From Arthrobacter globiformis (GTDB taxonomy: Bacteria; Actinomycetota; Actinomycetes; Actinomycetales; Micrococcaceae): DNA of 64,000 bases. The notes below the pieces were generated by a model that saw only the letters and a list, made by a program, of their open reading frames with translations, had not been told where the DNA came from and made no database searches. Shown here piece by piece: positions 28,036 to 36,939 of the stretch. Numbering within the stretch: position 1 is the first letter of the stretch; every line of letters starts with the position of its first letter. Location: contig NZ_QLNP01000013.1 of the NCBI RefSeq assembly GCF_003261175.1, positions 1 through 64,000 of the forward strand, written 5' to 3'. The position numbers and the translations under genes were made by a program.

Positions 28036-29280
28036 ATGAGTGACCGTAAGCCCCTGCGCGTCGGGATGGTGGGCTACGCCTTCATGGGCGCCGCGCACTC
28101 CCACGCCTGGCGGACGGCCCCGCGCTTCTTCGACCTGCCGCTTCAGCCGGAGCTGTCCGCGGTGGCCGGCCGGAACGCCGAGGGCGTCCGGGCCGCTGCC
28201 GGCAAATACGGCTGGGACAGCGTCGAAACCGACTGGCGCAGGCTGATCGAGCGGGACGACATCGACCTGATCGACATCTGCACCCCCGGCAACACCCACG
28301 CCGAGATCGCCATCGCGGCGCTGGAAGCGGGCAAGCACGTGCTGTGCGAGAAGCCGCTCGCCAACTCCGTGGAGGAGGCCGAGTTGATGACCGCGGCCGC
28401 GGACTCGGCAGCAGCCCGCGGGGTGTATTCCATGTGCGGCTTCAGCTACCGCCGCACCCCTGCGCTGGCCCTCGCCAAACGGATGGTCGACGCCGGGCGG
28501 CTGGGACAGATCCGACATGTCCGCGCCCAGTACCTGCAGGACTGGCTCAGCGACGCCAATGCCCCGCTCACCTGGCGGCTGGACAAGGAAAAGTCCGGAT
28601 CCGGCTCGCTCGGGGACATCGGCGCCCACAGCATCGATGCCGCGCAGTGGATTACCGGCCGCCGGATCACCGGGGTCTCCGCCCTGCTCGAAACCTTCGT
28701 CAAGGAACGCCCCGTGGGCGGGGACTTCGTGGGCCTCGGCGGGCACGGCGCTACCGGCGAGGACGTGGAACTGGGTCCCGTCACTGTCGATGACGCGGCA
28801 ATCTTCAGCGCCCGCTTCGAGGCCGGCGCTGCGGACGGCGGCGCTTCCGACGGCAGCGCTCCCGACGGCAGCGCTTCCGACGGCGGGCCGATTGGGGTGT
28901 TCGAAGCCACCCGCTTCGCCCTGGGCAGGAAGAACGCCATGCGTCTTGAACTCAACGGCACCAAGGGGTCGCTGGCGTTCGACTTCGAGGAGATGAACTC
29001 GCTGTCCTTCTACGACGCCGCCCAAGAGCCCGACGCCGGCTTCCGCCGGATCCAGGTCACCGAACCGGAACACCCCTACACCGGTAACTGGTGGCCCGTC
29101 GGCCACGGCCTCGGCTACGAGCACGTCTTCACCCATCAGGTGGTGGATTTCGTCAATGCGATCAGCGAGGGCCGCCAGCCATCGCCGTCGTTCGCGGAGG
29201 CGCTGCAGGTGCAAAAGGTACTGGCCGCCGTGGAAGCCAGCGCCACCGACGACAGCCGCTGGCAGAAGGTGCAGCCATGA
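28036..29280 (+). CDS. Gfo/Idh/MocA family oxidoreductase
   Basis: This 414-residue NAD(P)-dependent sugar oxidoreductase has a Rossmann N-terminus ([22 protein letters not shown]), the [12 protein letters not shown] motif with its catalytic Lys, and the [19 protein letters not shown] segment. Family members oxidise a sugar hydroxyl (inositol, glucose, or the 3-position of glycosides). Residues 267-284 are an unusual linker of repeats [15 protein letters not shown], from a 15-bp tandem repeat. It sits after the permeases and overlaps the next gene by 4 bp (ATGA). A role on the imported sugar is inferred from operon membership. Confidence 0.9.
   Translation: MSDRKPLRVGMVGYAFMGAAHSHAWRTAPRFFDLPLQPELSAVAGRNAEGVRAAAGKYGWDSVETDWRRLIERDDIDLIDICTPGNTHAEIAIAALEAGKHVLCEKPLANSVEEAELMTAAADSAAARGVYSMCGFSYRRTPALALAKRMVDAGRLGQIRHVRAQYLQDWLSDANAPLTWRLDKEKSGSGSLGDIGAHSIDAAQWITGRRITGVSALLETFVKERPVGGDFVGLGGHGATGEDVELGPVTVDDAAIFSARFEAGAADGGASDGSAPDGSASDGGPIGVFEATRFALGRKNAMRLELNGTKGSLAFDFEEMNSLSFYDAAQEPDAGFRRIQVTEPEHPYTGNWWPVGHGLGYEHVFTHQVVDFVNAISEGRQPSPSFAEALQVQKVLAAVEASATDDSRWQKVQP
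28834..28887. repeat. 15-bp in-frame tandem repeat in the Gfo/Idh gene
   Basis: Three units of 15 bp (28834, 28849, 28864) differ at two positions; a partial fourth follows to about 28887. They encode [15 protein letters not shown] and DGG, in a low-complexity linker. Confidence 0.85.
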
Positions 29281-30281
29281 CCCGTCCCATCACCCTGTTT
29301 ACCGGCCAATGGGCCGACCTGCCCTTCGAAGAGGTGGCCCGGCTCGCGGGCGAGTGGGGCTTCGACGGCCTGGAAATCGCCTGCTGGGGCGACCACCTGG
29401 ACCCGGGGCGGGCAGTCGAGGACGACGCCTACCTGCAGAGCAAACTCGACATCCTCGACAAACACAACCTCAAAGTCCATGCCATCGCCAACCACCTCAC
29501 CGGCCAGGCGGTCTGCGATGACCCCATCGACGAACGGCACCGGGACATCCTCTCCCCCGAGGTCTGGGGCGACGGCGATCCCAACGGCGTCCGCACCCGG
29601 GCCGCCGACGCGATGAAGACAACAGCACGGGCAGCCGCCAGGCTGGGCGTCAAGACCGTCACCGGCTTCACCGGTTCGTCGATCTGGAAATGCGTGGCCA
29701 TGTTCCCACCCGCCTCGGATGCCATGATCGAACGCGGCTACAGGGACTTCGCCGAGCGCTGGAATCCGATCATGGACGTCTTCGACGAGGTCGGGGTCCG
29801 GTTCGCTCTCGAGGTTCATCCCTCCGAAATCGCCTACGACTACTGGACCGCCAAGCGCACCTTGGAGGCCATCGGGCACCGCGAAAACTTTGGCCTGAAC
29901 TTCGACCCTTCCCACTTCATCTGGCAGGACCTTGACCCGGTGATGTTCCTGCAGGACTTCGCCGACAAGATCTTCCACGTGCATGTGAAGGAGTCGGTCC
30001 GCCAGCTCAACGGCCGCAACGGCCGGCTCGGCTCGCACCTGCCCTGGGCGGACCCGCGCCGCGGCTGGGACTTCGTCACCGCAGGGCACGGCGACGTCAA
30101 ATGGGAACCGATCTTCCGCACGCTGAACGCCATCGGCTATGACGGCCCCACCAGCATCGAATGGGAGGACGCCGGCATGGACCGGCTTGTGGGCGCACCC
30201 CAGGCTCTGGCCATGGTGAAAGACCTTGCTGCCATCAGCCCGCCCGCCGCTGCTTTCGACGCGGCCTTCAGCACCCGCTGA
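29277..30281 (+). CDS. Sugar phosphate isomerase/epimerase-like TIM-barrel protein
   Basis: This 334-residue AP-endonuclease-2/xylose-isomerase-like TIM barrel shows metal-binding residues in [27 protein letters not shown] and SIEWEDAG. This fold covers isomerases, epimerases and, in keto-sugar pathways, lyases or hydratases. The start ATG overlaps the stop of the previous gene (ATGA), giving tight translational coupling. With Gfo/Idh partners on both sides it may act on an oxidised sugar. The true reaction is unknown. Confidence 0.9.
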   Translation: MTRPITLFTGQWADLPFEEVARLAGEWGFDGLEIACWGDHLDPGRAVEDDAYLQSKLDILDKHNLKVHAIANHLTGQAVCDDPIDERHRDILSPEVWGDGDPNGVRTRAADAMKTTARAAARLGVKTVTGFTGSSIWKCVAMFPPASDAMIERGYRDFAERWNPIMDVFDEVGVRFALEVHPSEIAYDYWTAKRTLEAIGHRENFGLNFDPSHFIWQDLDPVMFLQDFADKIFHVHVKESVRQLNGRNGRLGSHLPWADPRRGWDFVTAGHGDVKWEPIFRTLNAIGYDGPTSIEWEDAGMDRLVGAPQALAMVKDLAAISPPAAAFDAAFSTR

Positions 30282-30330
30282 GCTGTACCAGAGAACCCAA
30301 CGCTTCACCCGACGAGACTGCAAGGAAACC

Positions 30331-31032
30331 ATGACAAGCGAGAACAAGACCGCCTTGGTGGTGCGCGGGGGCTGGGACGGACACCAGCCCATTGAGGCCA
30401 CCGAGCTGTTCATCCCATACCTGAAAGAGCAAGGCTACGAGGTGCGGGTGGAGGAATCACCCAAAATCTACGCCGATGCCCAATACATGGCCGGCGTGGA
30501 CCTGATCGTCCAGTGCATGACCATGTCCACCATTGAAAAAGACGAGTTCGAGGGCCTGCGGACCGCCGTCGAGAACGGTACCGGCCTGGCCGGCTGGCAC
30601 GGCGGGATCGCGGACTCCTACCGCAACACCTCTGACTACCTGCACCTGGTCGGCGGACAGTTCGCCTGCCACCCAGGCAAGCACCCCGACGAACGCAAAG
30701 GCGAGCAGGCGGACAACTATGTCCCCTACACCGTGAACATGCTCCCCGCAGCGAAAGAACACCCCATCACCGAAGGCATCGGCGACTTCGACCTCGTCAC
30801 CGAACAGTACTGGGTCCTGGCCGACGACTACATCGACGTCCTGGCCACCACCACCCAAAAGGTACGCGAATGGGACCCGTGGCACCGCGAAGTGACGTCA
30901 CCGGCCATCTGGACCCGCCAGTGGGGCAAGGGCCGGATTTTCGTCGCAACGCCGGGCCACCGCGTGGAAATTCTCCAGGACACCACCGTCCGCACAATCA
31001 TCGAAAGGGGACTGCTGTGGGCAAGCCGCTAA
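30331..31032 (+). CDS. ThuA-like domain protein
   Basis: This 233-residue ThuA-domain protein (class I glutamine amidotransferase-like fold, trehalose-utilisation family) shows LVVRGGWDGHQPIEAT, GLAGWHGGIADSYRN and VTSPAIWTRQWGKGRIFVATPGH. The ThuA domain occurs with Gfo/Idh-type ThuB in the 3-keto-trehalose route of rhizobia; its own reaction is poorly defined. AAGGAAACC precedes the ATG at 30331. The last 16 bp overlap the next gene. It fits the idea that module (a) handles an oxidised disaccharide or glycoside. Confidence 0.9.
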   Translation: MTSENKTALVVRGGWDGHQPIEATELFIPYLKEQGYEVRVEESPKIYADAQYMAGVDLIVQCMTMSTIEKDEFEGLRTAVENGTGLAGWHGGIADSYRNTSDYLHLVGGQFACHPGKHPDERKGEQADNYVPYTVNMLPAAKEHPITEGIGDFDLVTEQYWVLADDYIDVLATTTQKVREWDPWHREVTSPAIWTRQWGKGRIFVATPGHRVEILQDTTVRTIIERGLLWASR

Positions 31033-32150
31033 ACGCAGGAGAGCACACACGAGTAGGAATCATCGGCTGCGGCAAGATTGTTGAGCAGTACCTGGCCAGC
31101 TTCCGCCGCCTTCAGGACCTCATCAGCCTCGTGGCCGTCGCAGACCTCGACCCTGCGCGCGCCCAGGCGGTCGCCGACGACTACGAGGGCGTGCGAGCCC
31201 TCACAGTCGAGGAGCTCCTGGCGGCAGACGACGTGGAACTCGTGCTGAACCTGACCATCCCCGCTGCCCATGCCGACGTCGCCCTCAAAGCAATCGCCGC
31301 CGGAAAGAGCGTCTATGGCGAAAAGCCGCTGGCAGCGACAACCGCGGAGGCACGGCAAGTGCTGGAGGCCGCCGAGGCGGCCGGCGTCCTGGTCGGATGT
31401 GCTCCCGACACAGTGCTTGGGACCGGCATCCAAACCGCCCGCAAAGCGATCGACAGCGGGCTGATCGGTGCACCTATCAGCGCAACGGCCACCATGGTGA
31501 CGCCCGGCCACGAACGCTGGCACCCTAATCCGGATTTCTACTACCAGCCCGGCGGCGGTCCCCTGCTGGACATGGGCCCGTACTACGTCAGCGCGCTGGT
31601 CACCCTGCTGGGGCCGGTGGTCTCCGTGGTGGGTGCTGCCAGCCACACCCGCAACGAGCGGACCATCGGTTCCGGGCCGCGGGCTGGGGAGAAGGTGCCG
31701 GTGGCCATCGACTCACATGTCACTGGGCTCCTGGTGCATGCTTCCGGCGCGTTGTCCACGCTGCTCATGAGCTTCGACGCCGTGAAATCCAAGTCGCCCA
31801 ACATCGAAATCCACGGTGAACGCGGATCCCTGGCCGTGCCTGACCCGAACCATTTCGACGGCGATGTCCAGGTTTTCCCGCTGGGCGGCGACGACTGGCA
31901 GACCCTGCCGGTCTCTGCGGGCTACGTCGACTCCGGACGTGGCTTCGGGATCGCCGACCTCGCCGCCACGGTCCCAGGCTCCGAGCCGCGCGCCGGCGGT
32001 CAGTTGGCCTACCACGTCCTCGAGGTGATGGAGTCCATTCTGGCTTCGGCCCGGACGGGTTCCGCAGTGCAGATCAATAGCACGGCGGCCCGTCCGGAGC
32101 CGGTGGAACTGACGACAATGGCAGCACAGGTGGCCGAGGCCAGCTCGTAG
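31017..32150 (+). CDS. Second Gfo/Idh/MocA family oxidoreductase
   Basis: This 377-residue Rossmann oxidoreductase has VGIIGCGKIVEQYLASF, VYGEKPLAATTAEA and a long C-terminal alpha/beta domain (LLDMGPYYVSALVTLLG). The start is a GTG at 31017 with AAAGGGG upstream, overlapping ThuA by 16 bp. It is the last gene of the operon, followed by a GC-rich hairpin (32175-32203). It differs in sequence from the other Gfo/Idh here, so the two probably act at different steps or positions. Confidence 0.9.
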   Translation: MGKPLNAGEHTRVGIIGCGKIVEQYLASFRRLQDLISLVAVADLDPARAQAVADDYEGVRALTVEELLAADDVELVLNLTIPAAHADVALKAIAAGKSVYGEKPLAATTAEARQVLEAAEAAGVLVGCAPDTVLGTGIQTARKAIDSGLIGAPISATATMVTPGHERWHPNPDFYYQPGGGPLLDMGPYYVSALVTLLGPVVSVVGAASHTRNERTIGSGPRAGEKVPVAIDSHVTGLLVHASGALSTLLMSFDAVKSKSPNIEIHGERGSLAVPDPNHFDGDVQVFPLGGDDWQTLPVSAGYVDSGRGFGIADLAATVPGSEPRAGGQLAYHVLEVMESILASARTGSAVQINSTAARPEPVELTTMAAQVAEASS

Positions 32151-32174
32151 AGGACTCAGCTAGGGCGACCTATT

Positions 32175-32203
32175 AGGCGGCGGCGGCATTTCCGCCGCCG
32201 CCT
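32175..32203. terminator. GC-rich hairpin between operon (a) and the HNH gene
   Basis: A 12-bp stem (AGGCGGCGGCGG and complement, 32175-32186 with 32192-32203) has a 5-nt loop. It lies 24 bp after the last gene of module (a) and at the end of the convergent HNH gene. No T-tract follows, so termination efficiency is uncertain. Confidence 0.5.
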
Positions 32204-33869
32204 CACTCGTCGTGGGGTGGACCTTGGCCACTCCACTGACCGTTTTCGGGCAGGCTGTTGGCGGTTCGGTTTGTTCCCGGCAGTGGCGGTGCTGTGGAGC
32301 CATAGCTGTGGCCGGTGGGCGTGGTGATTTCGAAGGTATGTCGCGGCCCTGGCCTGGGCTGTGCCGTCCAGCCGGGGAGTTCTTTGGTGTGGTTGCAGGC
32401 TTCACAGAGACCCGCACCATTGGCGAGGGATGTCGGGCCGTCGTCGTGCCAGGGGATGATGTGGTCGTGATGGCGGATGGGGGCGTCGCAGTAGGGGGTG
32501 CGGCAGGTGTCGTCGCGGATTTGGATGAAGCGGCGCAGCGGTGCGGGAAAGAGCCGTCGCCTCGAGTCCATGGCGACCAAGTCGCCGGTTCCTGGTGCGG
32601 TGTATAGCCGGCGGATCCAGGTCTTGAGTTCCTCCCTGCTGGCGGCTGAATCGCCCGCGGCTGGTTGGACCGGCTGTTCTCCTTCCCCTGTGTGATGAGG
32701 TTTCGAGCGAAGGCGGCGGGGACGATGCCGTACCCGGCGAGGCGGGCGGGTTCGCTGTCGCCTTGGAATAGGGTGCGGTCCGTTATGACGAGGTTGAGGT
32801 CTATCCCCCTGATTCCGGCGGGGGTGCCGGTGGTCCATTCGACGAGGGTGTCGGCCTTGATCTGGTTCAGCGTGCGCGGGTCTCCGGCGGCTTTGAGGGT
32901 TTCGGCGTTCCGGGTCAGGGCCGTGTACACGGCGACTCCCTGGTGGGCAGGAAGAAGCGCGGTGAAATAGGTCATGCAGTCCGGGGCCGGGCGCAGGCTC
33001 ACGGAACGTTCCGACGCGGCGTGGCGTGCACGTTGGGTGACGGAGCGGGGGTCCCGCCGAATCGCAGCCGCCCTGACGGCTGCCACCACGGCCCGGGTTC
33101 CCGCGCCGGTGAAGGTTCCGGTGTCGGCCGCGAGTTCCTCATCGACCGCGGTCCGGTCTTCCACGGTCAGGCAGGCCGTCTCTTTCACGAAATACATGGC
33201 GCGCTCTTCGTTGAGTTGGCCGGTGTCCAGCGCGCCAAGGGTGTGCGGCATTTCGACGACCAGGGCTTTAGACATCCCGAGCAGGCGGCCGCCGCGGTGC
33301 GGGGATTCGCCGCGGGCCAGCGCGATCTGCTCAGCCGCACCCAGGTCCCGGTCTTTGCCGCGGTCCTTGCCCAGGTCCTCCGCTGACAGCGTCCGGTCCG
33401 AGTAGTTCCCACGCTCCGTTTCTTCCTGGCGGAGCCGGGCCTCGAAGGTCACCGAGACCCGCGCCTGTTGCCCGGCAGCCCAGCACTTGACGTTCTCATA
33501 TGCACGGACTTGATCGATCAGCCCGGCACTGTCAGCCGTGAGGTCAGCTGCCGGGAGAAAGCACCCCGCAGCAGCGCTCGAGGGAACGCCGTCGTCAAAG
33601 AGGTCGTCGCAAGAACGGTCCGCAAACAGGACCTCGGGGAAGGGATCCTCCGGGAGGGGTGCCGGATACACGGCGTCGAGATCGTCGTCATACGGCAACC
33701 CGTCGGCGGCAAACCCATTGTCGGCGAACGCATCGAAGTGGAAATCGGCGTCCGGAAAAGCAGCAGCCTGCAGGACGCTGCCGCGCGGCACCGCTGCCAA
33801 AGCCAGCTCCGATTTCCCAATTCCATCCATAGATACAGTCTGAGGAGGGGGTACGACATTAAAGGCCAA
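32203..33869 (-). pseudogene. DUF222-HNH endonuclease-like gene broken by a frameshift
   Basis: The 5' part (33869 down to about 32690) encodes a DUF222 domain, ending in [21 protein letters not shown]. The HNH domain then continues in another frame (about 32690 down to 32203): [46 protein letters not shown], with the expected CxxCxxxxxxxxHHHDHI and CxxCN pattern. The break lies at a C-run at 32685-32688 on the plus strand (G-run in the coding strand), where one extra G would restore the frame. Such proteins are abundant in actinobacteria and may belong to mobile genetic elements. The start could be the ATG at 33869 or 33830. It may be a pseudogene or a sequencing error. Confidence 0.8.
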
Positions 33870-33925
33870 TCCGGGACCAGATTCAGGCGGAATTCAGAAA
33901 ACTTTTTTAATCACGGGCGAGCGGA

Positions 33926-33985
33926 AACTGGGTAGCACCTCAGGGCGTTCTCGGGCCTGAGAACGCCCTGAGCTGCTACCCAGTT
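33926..33985. repeat. Long hairpin downstream of xylB
   Basis: Arms of 27 nt at 33926-33952 and 33959-33985 match except at one position, around a 6-nt loop. The ends are AACTGG and CCAGTT, as in the 25-83 hairpin. It lies 15 bp after the xylB stop and could end xylB transcription; on that strand only TTT follows the stem. Confidence 0.7.
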
Positions 33986-34000
33986 GGGCGGGGGATAAGC

Positions 34001-35503
34001 TCAGCCTGCGGCCATCTCCACCTTGTGCTGCTCCACCTTGTGCTGCTCCACTTTGTACTGCTCCGCAATCGCAGGCCGGTAGTCCGGCTCCGGACGTCCA
34101 TCCAGCGCCAGACTCCATGTCGGCCGCTCCCCCGTCAGCGCCCAGGCGGCCTGCACGGCCGCTCCCCGGGCCACGTACTCGCCGGGGCTGGGAACCAGCA
34201 CGGGCAGGTCGAAAACTTGGGCGGCGATCCGCTGGACGGCGGGGTTCTGAACTGCGCCGCCGATCAGCAGGAGGCGCTCGGCAGGATGACCCAAAGCGCG
34301 AAGGGCGTCCAGACCACCGGCCAGCCCGCACAGCATCCCTTCGACGGCCGCCCGCGCAAGGTTGCTGCGCGTGGTCGACGCGATGGTCAGCCCGGAGAAG
34401 CTGGCCGTGGAGTGCGGCAGGTTGGGTGTCCGTTCCCCCTCGAAGTACGGGACCAGCACCACTCCACCGGCCCCCGGTTCAGCCTCCAGGGCCAGCCGGG
34501 ACAGGTCGTCGAAGTCCACACCCAGCAACCCGGCGATAGATGTCAGCACCCGCGCTGCGTTGAGGGTCACGGCAATCGGCAGGAACAGGCCGCTCGCGTC
34601 GGCAAAGCCCGCCACCGTCCCGCTGGGGTCACTGATGGGCTCATCGGAGACGGCGAACACCGTCCCGCTGGTGCCCACGGATACGACGACGTCACCCGCC
34701 CGGGCGCCCAGGCCCAGGGCCGCTGCGGCATTGTCCCCCGCACCGGCACCCAGCAAAATCGGCCGCCCCGCAATGTCAGCGTGGACGGCGCCGGGCGAAG
34801 CGCCCGGCGCCAGGACTCGGGGCAGGATCACGGCATCCCCGGCTGCCTCCGACGCACCAAATGCATCCTGCCCGGCTTCAACAGCATCCCGCCCCAAGGC
34901 CAGCCTGAACAGCTCCAGGTCATACGCACCCGTAGCCGGGTTCCAGTAGCCGGTGCCGCTGGCGTCGGATCGATCGGTGGTGAGCTGCCCCAGGTCGGGG
35001 CCCAGCGGGCTGGCGCCAGCCGGGCCGTAGCCGCGCAAACGCCAAGTCAGCCAGTCGTGCGGCAGGGCGACGGCGGCCACCCGGCTGGCGATGGCCGGCT
35101 CATGGTCTCGGACCCAGCGGACCTTGGTGACCGTGAACGAAGCCACCGGTACCAGGCCTGTCCGCTTGGCGTAGTCCTCGGCGCCCACTTCTTCCGCGAG
35201 GGCTGCGGCCGACCCTGCCGACCGGGTGTCGTTCCAGAGCAGCGCCGGCCGCAGCACGTTGCCGTCCCCGTCCAGCAGCACCATGCCGTGCTGCTGGCCA
35301 CCCACGGAAAGCGCGCTGACCCCGGAAAGCCCGCCGGCGTCGTCGAGCGCTTCGGACAGCGCCCGCCACCAGTGGTCCGGGTGGACCTCGGTGCCGTCCG
35401 GATGGCCGGCCCGGCCCTCCCGGACCAGGGCGCCGGTGTCCGCGTCCAGCACCACCACCTTGCAGCTTTGGGTCGAGGAATCGACGCCGGCAACCAATGA
35501 CAT
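34001..35503 (-). CDS. xylB: Xylulokinase
   Basis: This 500-residue FGGY-family kinase converts D-xylulose to xylulose 5-phosphate. It starts [24 protein letters not shown], with [13 protein letters not shown] and [18 protein letters not shown], as in XylB. The second domain carries [14 protein letters not shown] and the adenine site near [16 protein letters not shown]. The ATG at 35503 is chosen by homology; a GTG at 35536 could extend it by 11 residues, and no strong ribosome site decides. It follows xylA directly on the minus strand. The C-terminus carries three VEQHK-type repeats encoded by 15-bp units (34016-34060). Confidence 0.93.
   Translation of the reverse strand: MSLVAGVDSSTQSCKVVVLDADTGALVREGRAGHPDGTEVHPDHWWRALSEALDDAGGLSGVSALSVGGQQHGMVLLDGDGNVLRPALLWNDTRSAGSAAALAEEVGAEDYAKRTGLVPVASFTVTKVRWVRDHEPAIASRVAAVALPHDWLTWRLRGYGPAGASPLGPDLGQLTTDRSDASGTGYWNPATGAYDLELFRLALGRDAVEAGQDAFGASEAAGDAVILPRVLAPGASPGAVHADIAGRPILLGAGAGDNAAAALGLGARAGDVVVSVGTSGTVFAVSDEPISDPSGTVAGFADASGLFLPIAVTLNAARVLTSIAGLLGVDFDDLSRLALEAEPGAGGVVLVPYFEGERTPNLPHSTASFSGLTIASTTRSNLARAAVEGMLCGLAGGLDALRALGHPAERLLLIGGAVQNPAVQRIAAQVFDLPVLVPSPGEYVARGAAVQAAWALTGERPTWSLALDGRPEPDYRPAIAEQYKVEQHKVEQHKVEMAAG
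34016..34060. repeat. Three 15-bp tandem copies at the 3' end of xylB
   Basis: CTCCACCTTGTGCTG occurs at 34016-34030 and 34031-34045 and, with two changes, at 34046-34060. They encode repeats of [10 protein letters not shown] in the C-terminal tail. Confidence 0.9.
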
Positions 35504-35540
35504 GGGAACAGCCGTTGACGTAGGAGCAGCCACCACAGTA

Positions 35541-36731
35541 CTACCGGGCGCCGAGCAGGTGCTCGATGAAGAGCTGCTGGAGCTTCACGAAACCGAAGCC
35601 CTTGCCGCCGAAGTAGGCGTCGGCGTCGAAATCCTCGTAGGACGAGCGGTCCGCGAGCAGCTGCTCGTAGCCTTCGCCCGGGTTCAGGGTGGGGACGTTG
35701 ATCTCGGAAACCCGCGACGCCTCCAGGGCTGCCTGCACCTCGGGGTCGGAGCGGAAGGCCTTGGCGCGCTCCTTAAGCAGCAGGTAGGTCTGCATGTTCG
35801 CGGCAGCGGAATCCCAGACGCCGTTGATGTCCTCAGTCCGGCTGGGCTTGTAGTCGAAGTGGCGCGGGCCGTTGTAGGCCGGCCCGCCCTGCGGGCCGCC
35901 GTTTTCCAGCAGGTCAACCAGGGAGAAGGCGTTCTGCAGGTCGCCGTGGCCGAACACCAGGTCCTGGTCGAACTTGATGCTGCGCTGCCCGTTGAGGTCG
36001 ATGTGGAAGAGCTTGCCCTGGTACAGCGCCTGCGCGATGCCGTGGGTGAAGTTCAGCCCGGCCATCTGCTCGTGGCCGGTTTCTGGGTTGATACCCACAA
36101 GCTCCGGCCGCTCGAGGGTCTCGATGAACGCCAGGGCGTGGCCAAGGGTAGGCAGCAGGATGTCGCCGCGCGGTTCGTTGGGCTTGGGCTCGATCGCGAA
36201 GCGGATGTTGTAACCCTTGTCCGTCACGTAGTCGCCCAGCAGGTTCACGGCCTCGCGGTAGCGCTCGAGGGCGCCGCGGATGTCCTTCGCGGCGTCGTAC
36301 TCGCTGCCTTCGCGCCCGCCCCACATCACGAAGGTCTCGGCGCCCAGTTCGGCGGCGAGGTCGATGTTCTCCAAGACCTTGCGGAGGGCGAAGCGGCGCA
36401 CACCGCGGTCGTTGCTGGTGAAGCCGCCGTCCTTGAAGACCGGGTGGCTGAACAGGTTGGTGGTCACCATGGGCACCACCATGCCGGTGGACTTCAGCGC
36501 ACCGGTCAGGCGGTCGATCTCCCGCTGCCGGTCCGCCGCGGAGCAGCCGAACGGGAACAGGTCGTTGTCGTGGAAGGTGATGCCGTAGGCACCAAGATCG
36601 CTGAGCCGGTTGATGGCCTCCACCGTGTCCAGCGGCGGGCGGGTCGCGGAGCCGAACTGGTCCTGCGCCTCCCAGCCAACGGTCCACAGGCCGAAGGAAA
36701 ACTTGTCATCACGCGTGGGCTGAATCGCCAT
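35541..36731 (-). CDS. xylA: Xylose isomerase
   Basis: This 396-residue TIM-barrel enzyme interconverts D-xylose and D-xylulose (and glucose and fructose), using two Mg2+ ions. Metal and substrate residues are in [40 protein letters not shown] and [10 protein letters not shown], the pattern of actinobacterial isomerases. The start ATG at 36731 has GGGAG upstream. It is first in the xylA-xylB unit and divergent from the alditol oxidase gene. A near-ideal promoter with an overlapping palindrome is at 36791-36835. Confidence 0.97.
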   Translation of the reverse strand: MAIQPTRDDKFSFGLWTVGWEAQDQFGSATRPPLDTVEAINRLSDLGAYGITFHDNDLFPFGCSAADRQREIDRLTGALKSTGMVVPMVTTNLFSHPVFKDGGFTSNDRGVRRFALRKVLENIDLAAELGAETFVMWGGREGSEYDAAKDIRGALERYREAVNLLGDYVTDKGYNIRFAIEPKPNEPRGDILLPTLGHALAFIETLERPELVGINPETGHEQMAGLNFTHGIAQALYQGKLFHIDLNGQRSIKFDQDLVFGHGDLQNAFSLVDLLENGGPQGGPAYNGPRHFDYKPSRTEDINGVWDSAAANMQTYLLLKERAKAFRSDPEVQAALEASRVSEINVPTLNPGEGYEQLLADRSSYEDFDADAYFGGKGFGFVKLQQLFIEHLLGAR

Positions 36732-36790
36732 TGAGTGCTCCCGTTTCGTTTGGAGGGACCTGCCCCTAAAGAAGGAAAGCGTAGATCCCT

Positions 36791-36815
36791 AATATGTTCC
36801 ACAAACAAACATATT
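36791..36815. promoter_or_regulatory. Candidate XylR (ROK) operator
   Basis: AATATGTT (36791-36798) and AACATATT (36808-36815) form an 8-bp inverted repeat with a 9-bp spacer. It covers the -10 box of the xylA promoter, so repressor binding would block transcription. A related TATGTTC...AAACACC element lies at 36901-36923. Confidence 0.65.
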
Positions 36816-36835
36816 GCTTTTTTTCGACCTGTCAA
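36808..36835 (-). promoter_or_regulatory. xylA promoter
   Basis: On the minus strand TTGACA (36835-36830) is followed by a 16-bp spacer and TATGTT (36813-36808). The -35 is a perfect consensus and the -10 matches 4 of 6. Confidence 0.6.
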
Positions 36836-36900
36836 CCGTTTTTCGTGAACTAAATACGCAGTCCTGATACGCGGAAACACCTACCACCAGGCCGATGCCG

Positions 36901-36923
36901 GGTGTTATGTTCTTTGAAACACC
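36901..36923. promoter_or_regulatory. Inverted repeat upstream of the alditol oxidase gene
   Basis: GGTGTT (36901-36906) and AACACC (36918-36923) flank TATGTTCTTTGA. The shared TATGTTC word with the xylA operator suggests a second, weaker site for the same regulator. Confidence 0.4.
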
Positions 36924-36939
36924 AAACGAAGGGCAGGCA

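Noticed and set aside
32175-32203. GC hairpin as a strong intrinsic terminator
   Set aside because: The stem is excellent but no T-tract follows on either strand, so it is kept only as a possible terminator.
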